NCBI RefSeq assembly: GCF_001458415.1
Contig: NZ_CYSD01000043.1
Location: 220,762 to 284,761, forward strand
Length of the DNA stretch: 64,000 nucleotides
Source: Tritonibacter multivorans
GTDB lineage: Bacteria > Pseudomonadota > Alphaproteobacteria > Rhodobacterales > Rhodobacteraceae
Direction: 5' to 3'
Shown here: one piece after another, positions 46,939 through 57,313 of the stretch
How positions within the stretch are numbered: the first letter of the stretch is position 1
Layout of the letters: every line of letters starts with the position of its first letter
Translations under genes and position numbers: made by a program
Notes under the pieces: generated by a model
Seen by the model: the letters and a program-made list of their open reading frames with translations, nothing else
Told to the model about the DNA's origin: nothing
Databases searched by the model: none

Positions 46939-47772
46939 TCAGATTTTGCTGCGCAGCGCCTGATGGCCCTCGCGTACCATGGTTTCCGTCGCCGCTGCCA
47001 GTGCTTTGCGGTCCTTATACTCCGCCACCTTTACGGGCGGATGATAGCGCAGCGTCACCCGCCCCTGACGTGGCATGGCCAGCACCTGCAGCAGATGGGA
47101 TTCAAACCCCATATCGCCAAACCAGCCGTAAAACCGCGAATCCTGACCTTCGGGCGCTTGAAAATACGCCGAAACAGGCTGAACCGACAGCGCGTCGCGC
47201 AGGGACGGGTCAAACAGCGCCGCAAACAGCGTGGATTTAAAGGGCAAAACCTGCTGCCCGTCAGTAGAGGTGCCTTCCGGAAAAAACAGCAGTCGGTGAC
47301 CGGCCAGAAGGCGCGCCTCGAAGATTTCCTTCTGTTCGCGCGCCTTGGCGGGGTTGCGCTCCACAAAGACGGTGCCTGTGGCGCGCGCAAGCCAGCCGAT
47401 CCCGGCCCAGTCGGCCACTTCGGCCTTTGAGACAAAGTAGAGCGGCTGACGCGCGTTCATCACAAATATATCGAGCCAGGAAGAGTGATTGGCGACCCAG
47501 ATGCCAGGGCCTTGCAGGCGCGCGCCTTCCGTGTCCAGGCGCAGCCCCATGATGCGCAGCGCATTGCGGCAGACAAACACGGTGATCCAAGGGGTCACCG
47601 GCCGTTTCAGGCCAAAAAGCGGGCGTTCAACCAGCCGGAGCAGCAGCAACAGGAGCAGCCCGCCAAACACCAGAACGGCCAGCGGAAGCCCACGTGCCAC
47701 CGCGCGCAGCCAGTCCTTTGGCCCAAGCTGGCGCGTTTGAACCGGGCGGTCACTTTCCCACCGCATGGTCAT
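46939..47772 (-). CDS. olsA: 1-acyl-glycerol-3-phosphate acyltransferase family protein, OlsA type
   Basis: A 277-residue membrane-bound acyltransferase. An N-terminal hydrophobic segment (about 28-52) is followed by the catalytic NHSSWLDIFV (H-x4-D) and the substrate-binding FPEGTSTDG. It overlaps the start of the gene pair's second member: the olsB stop lies within its ATGA. In the olsB-olsA pair the protein adds the second acyl chain to lyso-ornithine lipid. It could also be a PlsC, but the coupling to OlsB favours OlsA. Confidence 0.88.
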   Translation of the reverse strand: MTMRWESDRPVQTRQLGPKDWLRAVARGLPLAVLVFGGLLLLLLLRLVERPLFGLKRPVTPWITVFVCRNALRIMGLRLDTEGARLQGPGIWVANHSSWLDIFVMNARQPLYFVSKAEVADWAGIGWLARATGTVFVERNPAKAREQKEIFEARLLAGHRLLFFPEGTSTDGQQVLPFKSTLFAALFDPSLRDALSVQPVSAYFQAPEGQDSRFYGWFGDMGFESHLLQVLAMPRQGRVTLRYHPPVKVAEYKDRKALAAATETMVREGHQALRSKI

Positions 47773-48536
47773 GCGCCGCGCTTTCCGGGGCCTTGCCCAT
47801 ACAGGCGGCTCTGCCGGGTGCTCATTTTTTCTGTGTCTAAAATCAGACAGATATCGGTTGTATTGAAAGCATGGTCCACAAAAGCGCCCTCGCCCACATA
47901 GCCGCCAAGCCGCAGGTAGGCCTTGATCAGCGCGGGGGTGTCGATCATCGCCTGACGCCGGTCCAGCGCGTCTGGGGCCACCAGGTTCATCGGTTGAAAC
48001 ACTTTCGACCGCACGCGCAGATCTGCTGGGGCGAGGTGGTTGTGGTGCAGCATCGACAGGGAATTGGCCAAAGGCACCGGGTCGGTGCCGTGGAAGGAGG
48101 CCACGCCGAACAAAATCTCGATCTTATGCTCTGCCACATAGTCGGCCAGCCCCGACCACAGGTGAAACATCGCCGCCCCGCCCCGATAGTCTGGATGCAG
48201 ACAGGACCGGCCCAGTTCCAACAGCTTGCGCCCAGAGGCGCGCAGCGGGCTCAGGTCGTATTCATCTTCTGAATAAAAGCGCCCCATCTCAGCCGCCTGA
48301 TCGTCGCGCAGCAGCCGGTAGACGCCAATGGTCTGTCCTGTGGCGTCATCTTTCACAATCATATGGTCGAAGAAAGGGTCAAACCGGTCCCGTTCAAGGC
48401 CCTGTTCGTGGTCAACCAGATCCCCATCGCCGCCCAATTCGCGGACGAAGACGTCGTACCGCAAGGCCTGGGCTGCGCGCAGCTCGTCCTCGGTTTCGGC
48501 GATCTTCACGGTAAAGCCTGCGGCTTCGTCCTGCAT
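47769..48536 (-). CDS. olsB: L-ornithine N-alpha-acyltransferase OlsB
   Basis: A 255-residue GNAT-fold enzyme of the OlsB/hemolysin-like group. It transfers 3-hydroxyacyl chains from ACP to ornithine, the first step of ornithine lipid synthesis, a phosphate-free membrane lipid common in marine alphaproteobacteria. RYDVFVRELGGDGD near the start and LELGRSCLHPDYRGGAAMFHLW, GVASFHGTDP are the diagnostic motifs. The ATG at 48536 follows AGGGGCAGGGC, a good ribosome binding site. olsA follows with an ATGA overlap. A 14-bp palindrome and a CtrA-like site lie upstream. Confidence 0.92.
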   Translation of the reverse strand: MQDEAAGFTVKIAETEDELRAAQALRYDVFVRELGGDGDLVDHEQGLERDRFDPFFDHMIVKDDATGQTIGVYRLLRDDQAAEMGRFYSEDEYDLSPLRASGRKLLELGRSCLHPDYRGGAAMFHLWSGLADYVAEHKIEILFGVASFHGTDPVPLANSLSMLHHNHLAPADLRVRSKVFQPMNLVAPDALDRRQAMIDTPALIKAYLRLGGYVGEGAFVDHAFNTTDICLILDTEKMSTRQSRLYGQGPGKRGA

Positions 48537-48627
48537 GCCCTGCCCCTGTCTTATCAAGGTGTCTTTTCAAGTTTTTAAGGGAAATAGCCCAGCAAACGCG
48601 TGTGTTTCAAGAAATATCAACACTTGT

Positions 48628-48641
48628 TTAACGCGCGTTAA
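48628..48641. promoter_or_regulatory. 14-bp palindrome and overlapping CtrA-like site before olsB
   Basis: TTAACGCGCGTTAA is a perfect palindrome. Overlapping its right arm, bases 48637-48652 read on the minus strand TTTATGAATGGTTAAC, one mismatch from the CtrA consensus TTAA-N7-TTAAC. Both lie about 92-116 bp before the olsB start. Confidence 0.5.
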
Positions 48642-48658
48642 CCATTCATAAACCTTCT

Positions 48659-48841
48659 TCACAGATCAAAGACCGGAACAAGGGCGATGCGTCCTGCGTC
48701 GATGACAAGCTTGCCCTGATCCGGAAAGTTCACGGTGATCTTGTTGCCGATATTGGATTGCACCTGTCCCACGCCCCATTCGGGGTGGTCGGGGTGGCGG
48801 ACGTACATGCCTGGCGCAAGAATTGCATTGAGGTCGTTCAT
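48659..48841 (-). CDS. DUF3553 family small protein
   Basis: A 60-residue protein with the family pattern: VRHPDHPEWGVGQVQSNIG, KITVNFPDQGKLVI and a short hydrophobic end. The SH3-like fold of such W-G-x-G-x-V proteins is also found in RNA polymerase-binding CarD-like and UvrD-tail domains, so a nucleic-acid or polymerase contact is possible. The ATG at 48841 begins the conserved region. It is divergent from chpT with only 30 bp between the starts. Confidence 0.85.
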   Translation of the reverse strand: MNDLNAILAPGMYVRHPDHPEWGVGQVQSNIGNKITVNFPDQGKLVIDAGRIALVPVFDL

Positions 48842-48871
48842 ATTGAGAATGGCCCGTATCGGAGGAAAGTT

Positions 48872-49468
48872 ATGGCAACAGATAATGCCAAACTCGCAGC
48901 ATTGGTAGGGTCGCGGATTTGTCACGACCTGATCAGCCCTGTTGGCGCGATCAACAACGGTCTGGAACTTCTGGGCATGGCGGGCGCGATGGATGGGCCC
49001 GAGCTGGAACTGATCTCTGACAGTGTGAACAATGCCAATGCCCGTATCCGCTTTTTCCGGATCGCCTTTGGCGCCGCAGGCATGCAAGAACTTGGCCGGG
49101 CCGAGGTCGAAGGCGTCCTAAGCGACGTCAGCAAAGGTGGCCGGGTCAAATATCAGTGGAACGTGGAAGGCTCTGCCCCACGCGCGGATGTGCGGCTGGC
49201 GTTTCTTGCGGGTCTCTGTATGGAAAGCGGCCTGCCCTATGGTGGCACGGTCGAAATTTCCCGGTCCGAGGACAGCTGGACCATCACCGGCGAAGGCCGC
49301 AAGGTCAACGCCGACAGCGCGCTCTGGGCGTCGCTGTCTGGCGGCACGGGCGAGATAGAGATCACCCCGGCGCTGGTTCAGTTTGCTCTGATGCCTGCAA
49401 TGGGCGCTGAAACCGGACGCACCGTGTCGGCCACGGCAAGCGAAGAAAAGCTGACGATCCAGTTCTGA
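48872..49468 (+). CDS. chpT: Histidine phosphotransferase ChpT
   Basis: A 198-residue pseudo-histidine-kinase. The phosphate-carrying histidine is H18 in RICHDLISPVGAINNG; the second half is a degenerate ATPase-like domain without nucleotide motifs. ChpT relays phosphate from CckA to CtrA and CpdR; in Rhodobacterales this pathway governs motility, gene transfer agents and other traits. GGAGGAAAG gives a strong ribosome binding site. A terminator follows at once. CckA and CtrA are not in the window. Confidence 0.9.
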   Translation: MATDNAKLAALVGSRICHDLISPVGAINNGLELLGMAGAMDGPELELISDSVNNANARIRFFRIAFGAAGMQELGRAEVEGVLSDVSKGGRVKYQWNVEGSAPRADVRLAFLAGLCMESGLPYGGTVEISRSEDSWTITGEGRKVNADSALWASLSGGTGEIEITPALVQFALMPAMGAETGRTVSATASEEKLTIQF

Positions 49469-49490
49469 AAATCGCTAAGCCGAAATTAGA

Positions 49491-49520
49491 AAAGCCCCGC
49501 AAGTATTTGCGGGGCTTTGT
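49491..49520 (+). terminator. Intrinsic terminator between chpT and convergent proA
   Basis: AAAGCCCCGCAA pairs perfectly with TTGCGGGGCTTT (12 bp, 4-base loop). The symmetric ends let it serve both chpT and the convergent proA. Confidence 0.92.
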
Positions 49521-49524
49521 TATT

Positions 49525-50790
49525 TCAGGCGCGTGTGGTGCCGTTGCCGCGGACCAGATATTTGAAGCTGGTCAGCTGGGTGGCGCCGACGGGCCCGCGG
49601 GCGTGCATCTTCCCGGTGGCAATGCCAATCTCCGCGCCCATGCCAAATTCGCCGCCATCGGCAAACTGGGTAGAGGCATTGTGCATCAGGATCGCACTGT
49701 CCAGTTCAGCAAAGAACTGCGCCACGGCGCTCTCGTCTTCGGTGATGATGCAGTCGGTGTGCTGCGAGTGGTTTTCACGGATATGCGCAATCGCCGCGTC
49801 GATGGAGGCCACGGATTTCGCCGCAATGATCGCGTCAAGGTATTCCTTGCCCCAATCCTCAGCTGTCGCCTCGATCATGCCCTCGGGTCCGGGCAGGCCT
49901 GCTTCGGCGTGGATCTCGACGCCTGCATCCGCCAGCGCGGTCAGCACGGCCTTGCCCAGGGTCTCTGCAATATCCTGATGGATCAGCAGGCATTCTGCCG
50001 CGCCACAGATGCCGGTGCGGCGGGTCTTGGCATTCAGCACCACATCCAGCGCCTTCTGCGGGTCGGCGTCTTTGTCCAGATAGATGTGCACAATGCCCTC
50101 AAGGTGCGCAAAGACCGGCACGCGGGCTTCGCGCTGGACCAGACCCACAAGGCCCTTGCCGCCACGGGGCACGATCACGTCGACATAGTCGGTCATGGTC
50201 AGCAGCTCCTGAACCGCTGCGCGGTCGCGGGTCGGCACCAGCTGCACTGCGTCTTCGGGCAGGCCAGTGGCGCGCAGGCCTTCGGCGAGGCAGCTGTGGA
50301 TCGCCTGCGCCGAATGCAGGCTTTCAGAGCCACCGCGCAGGATCACCGCATTGCCGGATTTCAGGCACAGCGCGCCGGCGTCTGCGGTCACATTGGGGCG
50401 GCTTTCATAGATCACCCCGATCACACCAAGCGGCGTGCGCACGCGCTGGATGTTCAGACCGGTGGGCTGCTGCCATTCTTCCATCACCTGACCAACAGGG
50501 TCGTCCTGACCGGCCACGGCCCGCAGACCATCGACGATGCCCTGAATACGCGGCTCATCCAGCATCAGCCGGTCCATCATGGCGTCTGTCAGGCCCTTAT
50601 TGCGGCCAAATTCCAGATCCTTGGCATTGGCGTCAATGATCTCTGCCCGCTTGGCCCAGACAGCATCTGCCGCGCCTTCCAGCGCTTTGGTTTTCTGTTC
50701 AGCCGTGGCGGTGGACAGCACCTGTGCGGCGGCCTTGGCGCGTTGGCCCAGATCCTGCATCAGCGCGGGGATATTGGTTTCGTCTTTCAT
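49525..50790 (-). CDS. proA: Gamma-glutamyl phosphate reductase
   Basis: A 421-residue NADPH-dependent reductase, second step of proline synthesis, giving glutamate semialdehyde. It belongs to the aldehyde dehydrogenase superfamily: [27 protein letters not shown] is the ProA signature, and the catalytic cysteine lies in [14 protein letters not shown]. It ends a run obgE-proB-proA, 78 bp after proB, and terminates on a shared hairpin with chpT. Confidence 0.97.
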   Translation of the reverse strand: MKDETNIPALMQDLGQRAKAAAQVLSTATAEQKTKALEGAADAVWAKRAEIIDANAKDLEFGRNKGLTDAMMDRLMLDEPRIQGIVDGLRAVAGQDDPVGQVMEEWQQPTGLNIQRVRTPLGVIGVIYESRPNVTADAGALCLKSGNAVILRGGSESLHSAQAIHSCLAEGLRATGLPEDAVQLVPTRDRAAVQELLTMTDYVDVIVPRGGKGLVGLVQREARVPVFAHLEGIVHIYLDKDADPQKALDVVLNAKTRRTGICGAAECLLIHQDIAETLGKAVLTALADAGVEIHAEAGLPGPEGMIEATAEDWGKEYLDAIIAAKSVASIDAAIAHIRENHSQHTDCIITEDESAVAQFFAELDSAILMHNASTQFADGGEFGMGAEIGIATGKMHARGPVGATQLTSFKYLVRGNGTTRA

Positions 50791-50868
50791 CTTCTTTGCC
50801 TTTCCTCGGGAGGCGGGCCAGACCGGCTGGCCGAAATTTCCTGCAAAATGGCAGCTTCGCTTACAAAG

Positions 50869-53045
<2,177 letters not shown>

Positions 53046-53153
53046 TTAACGGAATTGCCGGGATGCCTCAAGCCTGACTGCAAAGGTCTCCGGAAAATGA
53101 AACACGGGCCCGCCGAATGGCGCGCCCGCGTGATTGGTGCCGGTGGCTGTGAC

Positions 53154-53699
53154 TTACAGCTTGCGGCTGTAGGTCCATGTTGGGACAGTAGCGCCACGCG
53201 CGACCGAGAAGGTCTCTGCATCGCCCAGGTATTCAAAGCCACGTCCGGTCATGACCTGCGCACCTTCGGGGTTGTCCTGAAACACAGCTGTGAACAGCGC
53301 CGTGTCGCCAAAGGGGTTGGCGTCGATCAGCAGATCCAGCGCCTCGGCCGCAAGGCCGGTGTTCCAGAATGGCGGTGCGATCCAATAGCCGATCTCGGAT
53401 TGGGCGCGGTCCATACGCTTCAGGCTGACCACGCCCTTCAGTTCGGGGCCGCCGTCGCTGGTGCCGTCAATGGCCCAGATGATTTCATTGTCATCGCCCT
53501 TCATGGCCCGCGCCACAAAAGCCTCTGCCGCGCCGGGCGGCAAAGGGTGCGGAATGCTGCTGGTCAGGCGGGACACACGTTTGTCGCCCGCATAATGCGC
53601 AATCAGGCCGGCGTCAGAGACGCGCAGAGGGCGCAGCACAAAGCGCGCACCGGTGATTGCCGTTTGTTGTTCCATTTGATCCACTTGATCTAAACTCAT
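53154..53699 (-). CDS. GNAT-family N-acetyltransferase (RimJ/RimL type)
   Basis: A 181-residue acetyltransferase. FVLRPLRVSDAGLIAHYAGD at the start, SEIGYWIAPPFWNTGLAAEALDLLI for acetyl-CoA binding (modified A-motif), and FQDNPEGAQVMTGRGFEYLG are family features of the RimJ/L group, which acetylate N-termini of ribosomal proteins, or small substrates. Its place between rpmA and obgE makes a ribosomal target plausible but unproven. GAGG lies nine bases before the ATG. A GC-rich imperfect hairpin follows the stop. Confidence 0.85.
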   Translation of the reverse strand: MSLDQVDQMEQQTAITGARFVLRPLRVSDAGLIAHYAGDKRVSRLTSSIPHPLPPGAAEAFVARAMKGDDNEIIWAIDGTSDGGPELKGVVSLKRMDRAQSEIGYWIAPPFWNTGLAAEALDLLIDANPFGDTALFTAVFQDNPEGAQVMTGRGFEYLGDAETFSVARGATVPTWTYSRKL

Positions 53700-53857
53700 A
53701 CGCTCGGTCCTCCTCAGAACTCGATGACGCGGTGCCGGGCCCTACTCCCTACCCCGGTGGCGCCGATTTGGGGCTTGCGGCGGTGGGATGCAAGGTAAGG
53801 GACAATCAAATCCCCGTCATGCGTTCTTCCGCAGTGCCAAATGCCCAAAAGCAGAAG

Positions 53858-53879
53858 GGACCGGCTGTTTAGCCGATCC
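53858..53879 (-). terminator. Weak terminator or attenuator after rpmA
   Basis: On the minus strand GGATCGGCT pairs with AGCCGGTCC (9 bp with one G-T pair, 4-base loop), followed by CTTCTG. It lies 34 bp after the rpmA stop. The poor T tract suggests partial read-through to the GNAT gene and obgE. Confidence 0.5.
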
Positions 53880-53912
53880 CCCCTAAGATTTTTCTAACCT
53901 ATCAGGTTCGGC

Positions 53913-54182
53913 TTACTCAGCGGCCTCCGCCACCGGCAGAACCGAAACGAAGGTGCGGCCCTTGAGGCCCTTGTGGAAGGTCACAGCACCGTCGGCGGTT
54001 GCAAAGAGGGTGTGGTCTTTGCCCATGCCAACGCCTTCGCCGGCCCAGAACTTGGTGCCGCGCTGACGCACGATGATGTTGCCTGCGATGGCGGCTTGGC
54101 CACCGTACAGTTTCACGCCAAGGCGGCGACCTACAGAGTCGCGACCGTTACGGGAGGAACCACCAGCTTTTTTATGTGCCAT
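53913..54182 (-). CDS. rpmA: 50S ribosomal protein L27
   Basis: An 89-residue L27 with N-terminal [16 protein letters not shown], the [22 protein letters not shown] core and the [13 protein letters not shown] end. The conserved N-terminal tail reaches the peptidyl-transferase centre. It lies 12 bp after rplU. Confidence 0.98.
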   Translation of the reverse strand: MAHKKAGGSSRNGRDSVGRRLGVKLYGGQAAIAGNIIVRQRGTKFWAGEGVGMGKDHTLFATADGAVTFHKGLKGRTFVSVLPVAEAAE

Positions 54183-54194
54183 TCTTGTCTCTCC

Positions 54195-54746
54195 TTAGCC
54201 TTGAGCCAGTTCTTTGGCTTGCTCAACCCACTCGGGTTTCACTTTGATGCCTTCGATACCAGCAATGTCGTCGTCCGACAAGGCTGCGATCTGAGCGAAG
54301 GTGGTGAGGCCTGCGGCTTGCAGCTTTTTAACAGCTGCGGGGCCAACGCCGGTGATCTGGGACAGATCGTCAGCAGAGGAAGAACCCGCTTCGCCTTTGC
54401 CGGTGGCTGCTTTGACGCCAGTTGCGTCTGCGCCAGAGGCCAGGATCTCGGTCACACGAACCAGGGTCAGCTTTTGACGGTGACCAACGGTGCGCTTGGA
54501 GGAGTGCTTACGACGGCGCTTAACGAAGTTGATGACCTTATCGCCTTTGATCTGGTCGACAACTTCTGCCTGAACAGCGGCACCTTCGACGAAGGGCGCG
54601 CCTACGACCGGTGCATCACCACCGAGCATCAGGACGTCGTTGAATTGGATGGTTTCGCCAGCGTCTGCAGCCAGTTTTTCCACGCGGAGCACGTCGCCCG
54701 CCTGTACTTTGTACTGCTTGCCGCCAGTCTTGAGGACTGCGAACAT
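54195..54746 (-). CDS. rplU: 50S ribosomal protein L21 with C-terminal helix-hairpin-helix domain
   Basis: A 183-residue protein. Residues 1-102 are a normal L21 (MFAVLKTGGKQYKV, HSSKRTVGHRQKLT). A G/A/S-rich linker (103-124) joins a second domain of about 60 residues with the helix-hairpin-helix motif ITGVGPAAVKKLQAAG and FAQIAALSDDDI. Typical L21 is about 103 aa. The ATG at 54746 has AGGA eight bases upstream; an in-frame ATG nine bases earlier is too close to it. A TTGACT at 54929-54934 on the minus strand may be the promoter minus-35. Confidence 0.95.
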   Translation of the reverse strand: MFAVLKTGGKQYKVQAGDVLRVEKLAADAGETIQFNDVLMLGGDAPVVGAPFVEGAAVQAEVVDQIKGDKVINFVKRRRKHSSKRTVGHRQKLTLVRVTEILASGADATGVKAATGKGEAGSSSADDLSQITGVGPAAVKKLQAAGLTTFAQIAALSDDDIAGIEGIKVKPEWVEQAKELAQG

Positions 54747-55011
54747 TTCAGTCATTCCTTTTCTAACCGCGTTCTGTGGTCCCCAATCGGGCGTTTTTGA
54801 TGGGGTTGCCCCCGTCACCTCGAACAGCGCGCCCCCTTTGGGGCTGTATGATAAAAACATCCCGGATCATGGGACCTCAAAAGAGATTCCACGCCGGGAT
54901 GCGCGCTTTTGTTCGATTTCGCGGATGAAGTCAAGTTTTTTCCACAGGCCCCTTCGGCTGTGGAAATCACCCTTCGGATATCGCAGTTAAAGCGCCACTA
55001 GAAGACGGAGG

Positions 55012-55908
55012 TCAAAGGTCGGAATTGGGGGCCAGCTCTGTCATGCGGCGGGCCAGTGCCTCGTAACGGTTGGCCTGAATTTCGTACTGCACCGAATTCA
55101 GCAGGCTGTACACCTCCTGCATCAGCGGATGCTCCAGCGCGTCCACATAGGCGTTCAGTTCGTCAATGGTGAACCCCTGATAGGTATAGGCATTGCTGGC
55201 CAAGGCGCCTTCGCTGATCGACAGACGCAGAAACGGTTCCTGCTCTCGCAGGGCCTGCTCCAGCGTTTCCGGATCCATCCTCAGGTCGATAATGCCGGCA
55301 TCTGAGGCCGCATTGAGAAAGCGCAGCTGCACGGTTTGAACCGCACGCAGGGTGTCGTCGCTGTCGCTGATCGCATCTGTCATGCGGCGAAACACTTCGA
55401 TCTTCGGGTCGCTCTCCTGCACCATCTGGGCAATAATCCGACTGCCCGCCTCCAGCGTGACATCGCCGTCGACGATATCATGCGAGGCATTTTCGGCGCG
55501 CACCAATTTCTTGCCCAGATCCGAGGCGTAAAAGCTGTTGGCGTGGTCCAAGGCCTCGGGGGACAGGGTTTCACGCAGCATCAGAACGGCCATGTCGCGG
55601 ATGTTTTCCGGGTCAAAAACCTCATCCGCTATCGACTCCCAAGTCACCCCAAAGCTGCGCGCATCCAGCCCAATCATGGCCGGCGCGTTTTCGGCGGAAT
55701 GGGCAATGCTGTCGAGGGCCACATCGAAACCGGTGATATTCAGGAAGTCCTCGATCGCAGCCTGCGCATATGGCGCGGCGTCCACGGCGTCGGGGAACGC
55801 AGATTGCTCGGCCCGGGCCGCTGCGGGGGGCATTGATGCTATTGCGCAGAGACAAAGACCAACAGGGAACAAGCGGAAGACCGCGTTTTGTAAAAACCAA
55901 GAGCGCAT
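55012..55908 (-). CDS. DUF2059 domain exported protein
   Basis: A 298-residue exported protein. A signal peptide (FLQNAVFRLFPVGLCLCAIASM, cleavage near residue 35) is followed by two helical DUF2059-like segments: VLMLRETLSPEALDHANSFYASDLGKKLVRAEN is the clearest part. The family is periplasmic and of unknown function. The start at 55908 was chosen for the signal peptide; an in-frame ATG at 55974 would add 22 residues. The ribosome binding site is weak at both. It has no obvious operon partner. Confidence 0.8.
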   Translation of the reverse strand: MRSWFLQNAVFRLFPVGLCLCAIASMPPAAARAEQSAFPDAVDAAPYAQAAIEDFLNITGFDVALDSIAHSAENAPAMIGLDARSFGVTWESIADEVFDPENIRDMAVLMLRETLSPEALDHANSFYASDLGKKLVRAENASHDIVDGDVTLEAGSRIIAQMVQESDPKIEVFRRMTDAISDSDDTLRAVQTVQLRFLNAASDAGIIDLRMDPETLEQALREQEPFLRLSISEGALASNAYTYQGFTIDELNAYVDALEHPLMQEVYSLLNSVQYEIQANRYEALARRMTELAPNSDL

Positions 55909-56028
55909 ATGAACAGTGTGGGGATTTTTAAGATAGGTTTCAACAAAATTTCGAATTCGAAGAGTTTCTTCCAAATAACCCCTTGCGTCCGTTTTGAAAC
56001 CTCATTAAACGCCCCCTCACCCCCCCGC

Positions 56029-56118
56029 GGAGAGGTGCCGGAGTGGTCGAACGGGGCGGTCTCGAAAACCGTTGTCCCTTCACGGGGACCCAGGGTTCGA
56101 ATCCCTGTCTCTCCGCCA
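56029..56118 (+). tRNA. tRNA-Ser (anticodon CGA)
   Basis: A 90-base type II tRNA with a long variable arm (TTGTCCC-TTCA-CGGGGAC region). Acceptor arms GGAGAGG and TCTCTCC pair, with one G-T pair. The anticodon loop CTCGAAA gives CGA, reading TCG serine codons. The T arm is CAGGG-TTCGAAT-CCCTG and CCA is encoded at 56116-56118. Confidence 0.97.
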
Positions 56119-56473
56119 TTATTCCCCCGGAATACCCCCCTTCAAACAACTTACCAATGACCACATCCATCCTGGATGCGTGACACGCTGACCAAGCGTA
56201 TGGCATTCGGCAGTTTCAATGGGTTTTGGGTGCGATCGGTGATATTGATCGGCAAAATCGATTGAAGTATTGTTTTTAATGCGTTTTCCAAGGTTTTTTG
56301 GTCGGTTAAACCGATTTTAGCCACATCAACACATCGACCAGCGGCGGGATGGCTTCCTGTGCCGCGTGATCAGCCAGCTTTGACGCCATAATGCCCCTAC
56401 TCACCTTTCATGCCCCTGCGCGTGGTCGCCAGACTGCCGATGCAGGGCGCGCACCGTTTTCGGCTGGGGGCAG
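56119..56473. other. Intergenic region between tRNA-Ser and the molybdoenzyme operon
   Basis: About 355 bp. The first half is AT-richer with several GATCGG and TTTT words. I looked for an FNR-type TTGAT-N4-ATCAA site that would suit an anaerobic enzyme and found only a poor partial match near 56238. No gene is supported. Confidence 0.5.
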
Positions 56474-57313
56474 ATGATGCGCTCTGCCTCCTCTTCTGGA
56501 CATTCATCGGATTGGTCGGTTGCAAAGCGCGCCAGTTCCACACGCCCCGACCTGAGCCGTCGCGCTTTGGTCGTTGCGGTAAGTGCGACCCTTTTGGGCA
56601 TTCTTGTGGCTGTCCCGCTGTTCCGCGACACGCGACCGGGCGCGCCGTTTAATCAGGCCTGCGCGATTGCGGGGACGATCTGTCTTTTGATGCCTGCGGT
56701 TTTCTTTTTTGCAAAACGCGGCGGCGCGGCGAAAAATCCTCCGCTTTGGTTCGTGTTGCACGCGATCTGCGGTTTTATGGGGATTTTCCTGATTTCGATC
56801 CATGTGGCCTCGGTGTCTGCGCTGTCGCCTGCTTTGGTGCCGCTGGTCGCGCTGATGTTTCTGGTGTGCCAGGGGTTCTGGGTGCGGGCCTTTCTGACCC
56901 GGCGGCTGTCCTTCCTCTTTGCGCGATCCCCTAAAAGTTTTGACTTCGGCACCGCCCTGCCCGACAACCGGGCCGCCATTGGCGCTGTGATCGAGCAGAA
57001 AACCGCCCTGCTGGCCATGCTCGACCCGCAGGCAAACGAGGCCACATTCTCCCCGCGGCTGCGTCATTGGCTGCGTGCGCCGCTGAAGGCGCTGCGCTAC
57101 GATCTGCTGGCCCGCCGCGAGGCCGCGCTGGTCGGGGCGCGGGCGCGGGCAGGCTTTGTCCTGTCTTATGCGCGTCAGCTGCATATTGCCGTGGCGGCCA
57201 TCTTCTATCTCAGCCTTTTGGCCCATGTGGTGGTCATGCTGTTCTTTGCCGGATACGCGGCCAAGGGCGGCGAGGTCTATTGGTGGCATATCGCGAATTG
57301 GGGAAGCAAATGA
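56474..57313 (+). CDS. Predicted di-heme cytochrome b-type membrane subunit of a molybdoenzyme
   Basis: A 279-residue protein I cannot place in a named family. Predicted membrane helices lie at about 30-50, 61-80, 91-112, 118-141 and 233-262. The third has H96 and H110, the fifth H237 and H251: both pairs are 14 apart, and one helix (the fourth) lies between, as in bc1-type cytochrome b, where helices B and D hold two hemes. Basic loops (81-90 and 142-232) should be cytoplasmic. It overlaps the molybdoenzyme gene by ATGA, so it is likely its quinone-linked membrane anchor. GGGGGCAG precedes the ATG pair; 56477 is an alternative start. Confidence 0.72.
   Translation: MMRSASSSGHSSDWSVAKRASSTRPDLSRRALVVAVSATLLGILVAVPLFRDTRPGAPFNQACAIAGTICLLMPAVFFFAKRGGAAKNPPLWFVLHAICGFMGIFLISIHVASVSALSPALVPLVALMFLVCQGFWVRAFLTRRLSFLFARSPKSFDFGTALPDNRAAIGAVIEQKTALLAMLDPQANEATFSPRLRHWLRAPLKALRYDLLARREAALVGARARAGFVLSYARQLHIAVAAIFYLSLLAHVVVMLFFAGYAAKGGEVYWWHIANWGSK

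Noticed and set aside
54938..54967. Hairpin TTTCCACAG/CTGTGGAAA between rplU and the DUF2059 gene as a terminator
   Set aside because: No T tract follows on either strand and no gene ends just before it; it may only be two near-DnaA-box words facing each other.
56200..56300. FNR-type site before the molybdoenzyme operon
   Set aside because: The second half-site ATCAA is missing at the right spacing; the match is not better than chance in this AT-richer stretch.
56410..56652. An 80-codon plus-strand frame overlapping the start of the cytochrome b-like gene
   Set aside because: It is out of frame with the membrane protein, its second half is cysteine- and proline-rich without any motif, and it overlaps the better-supported gene.
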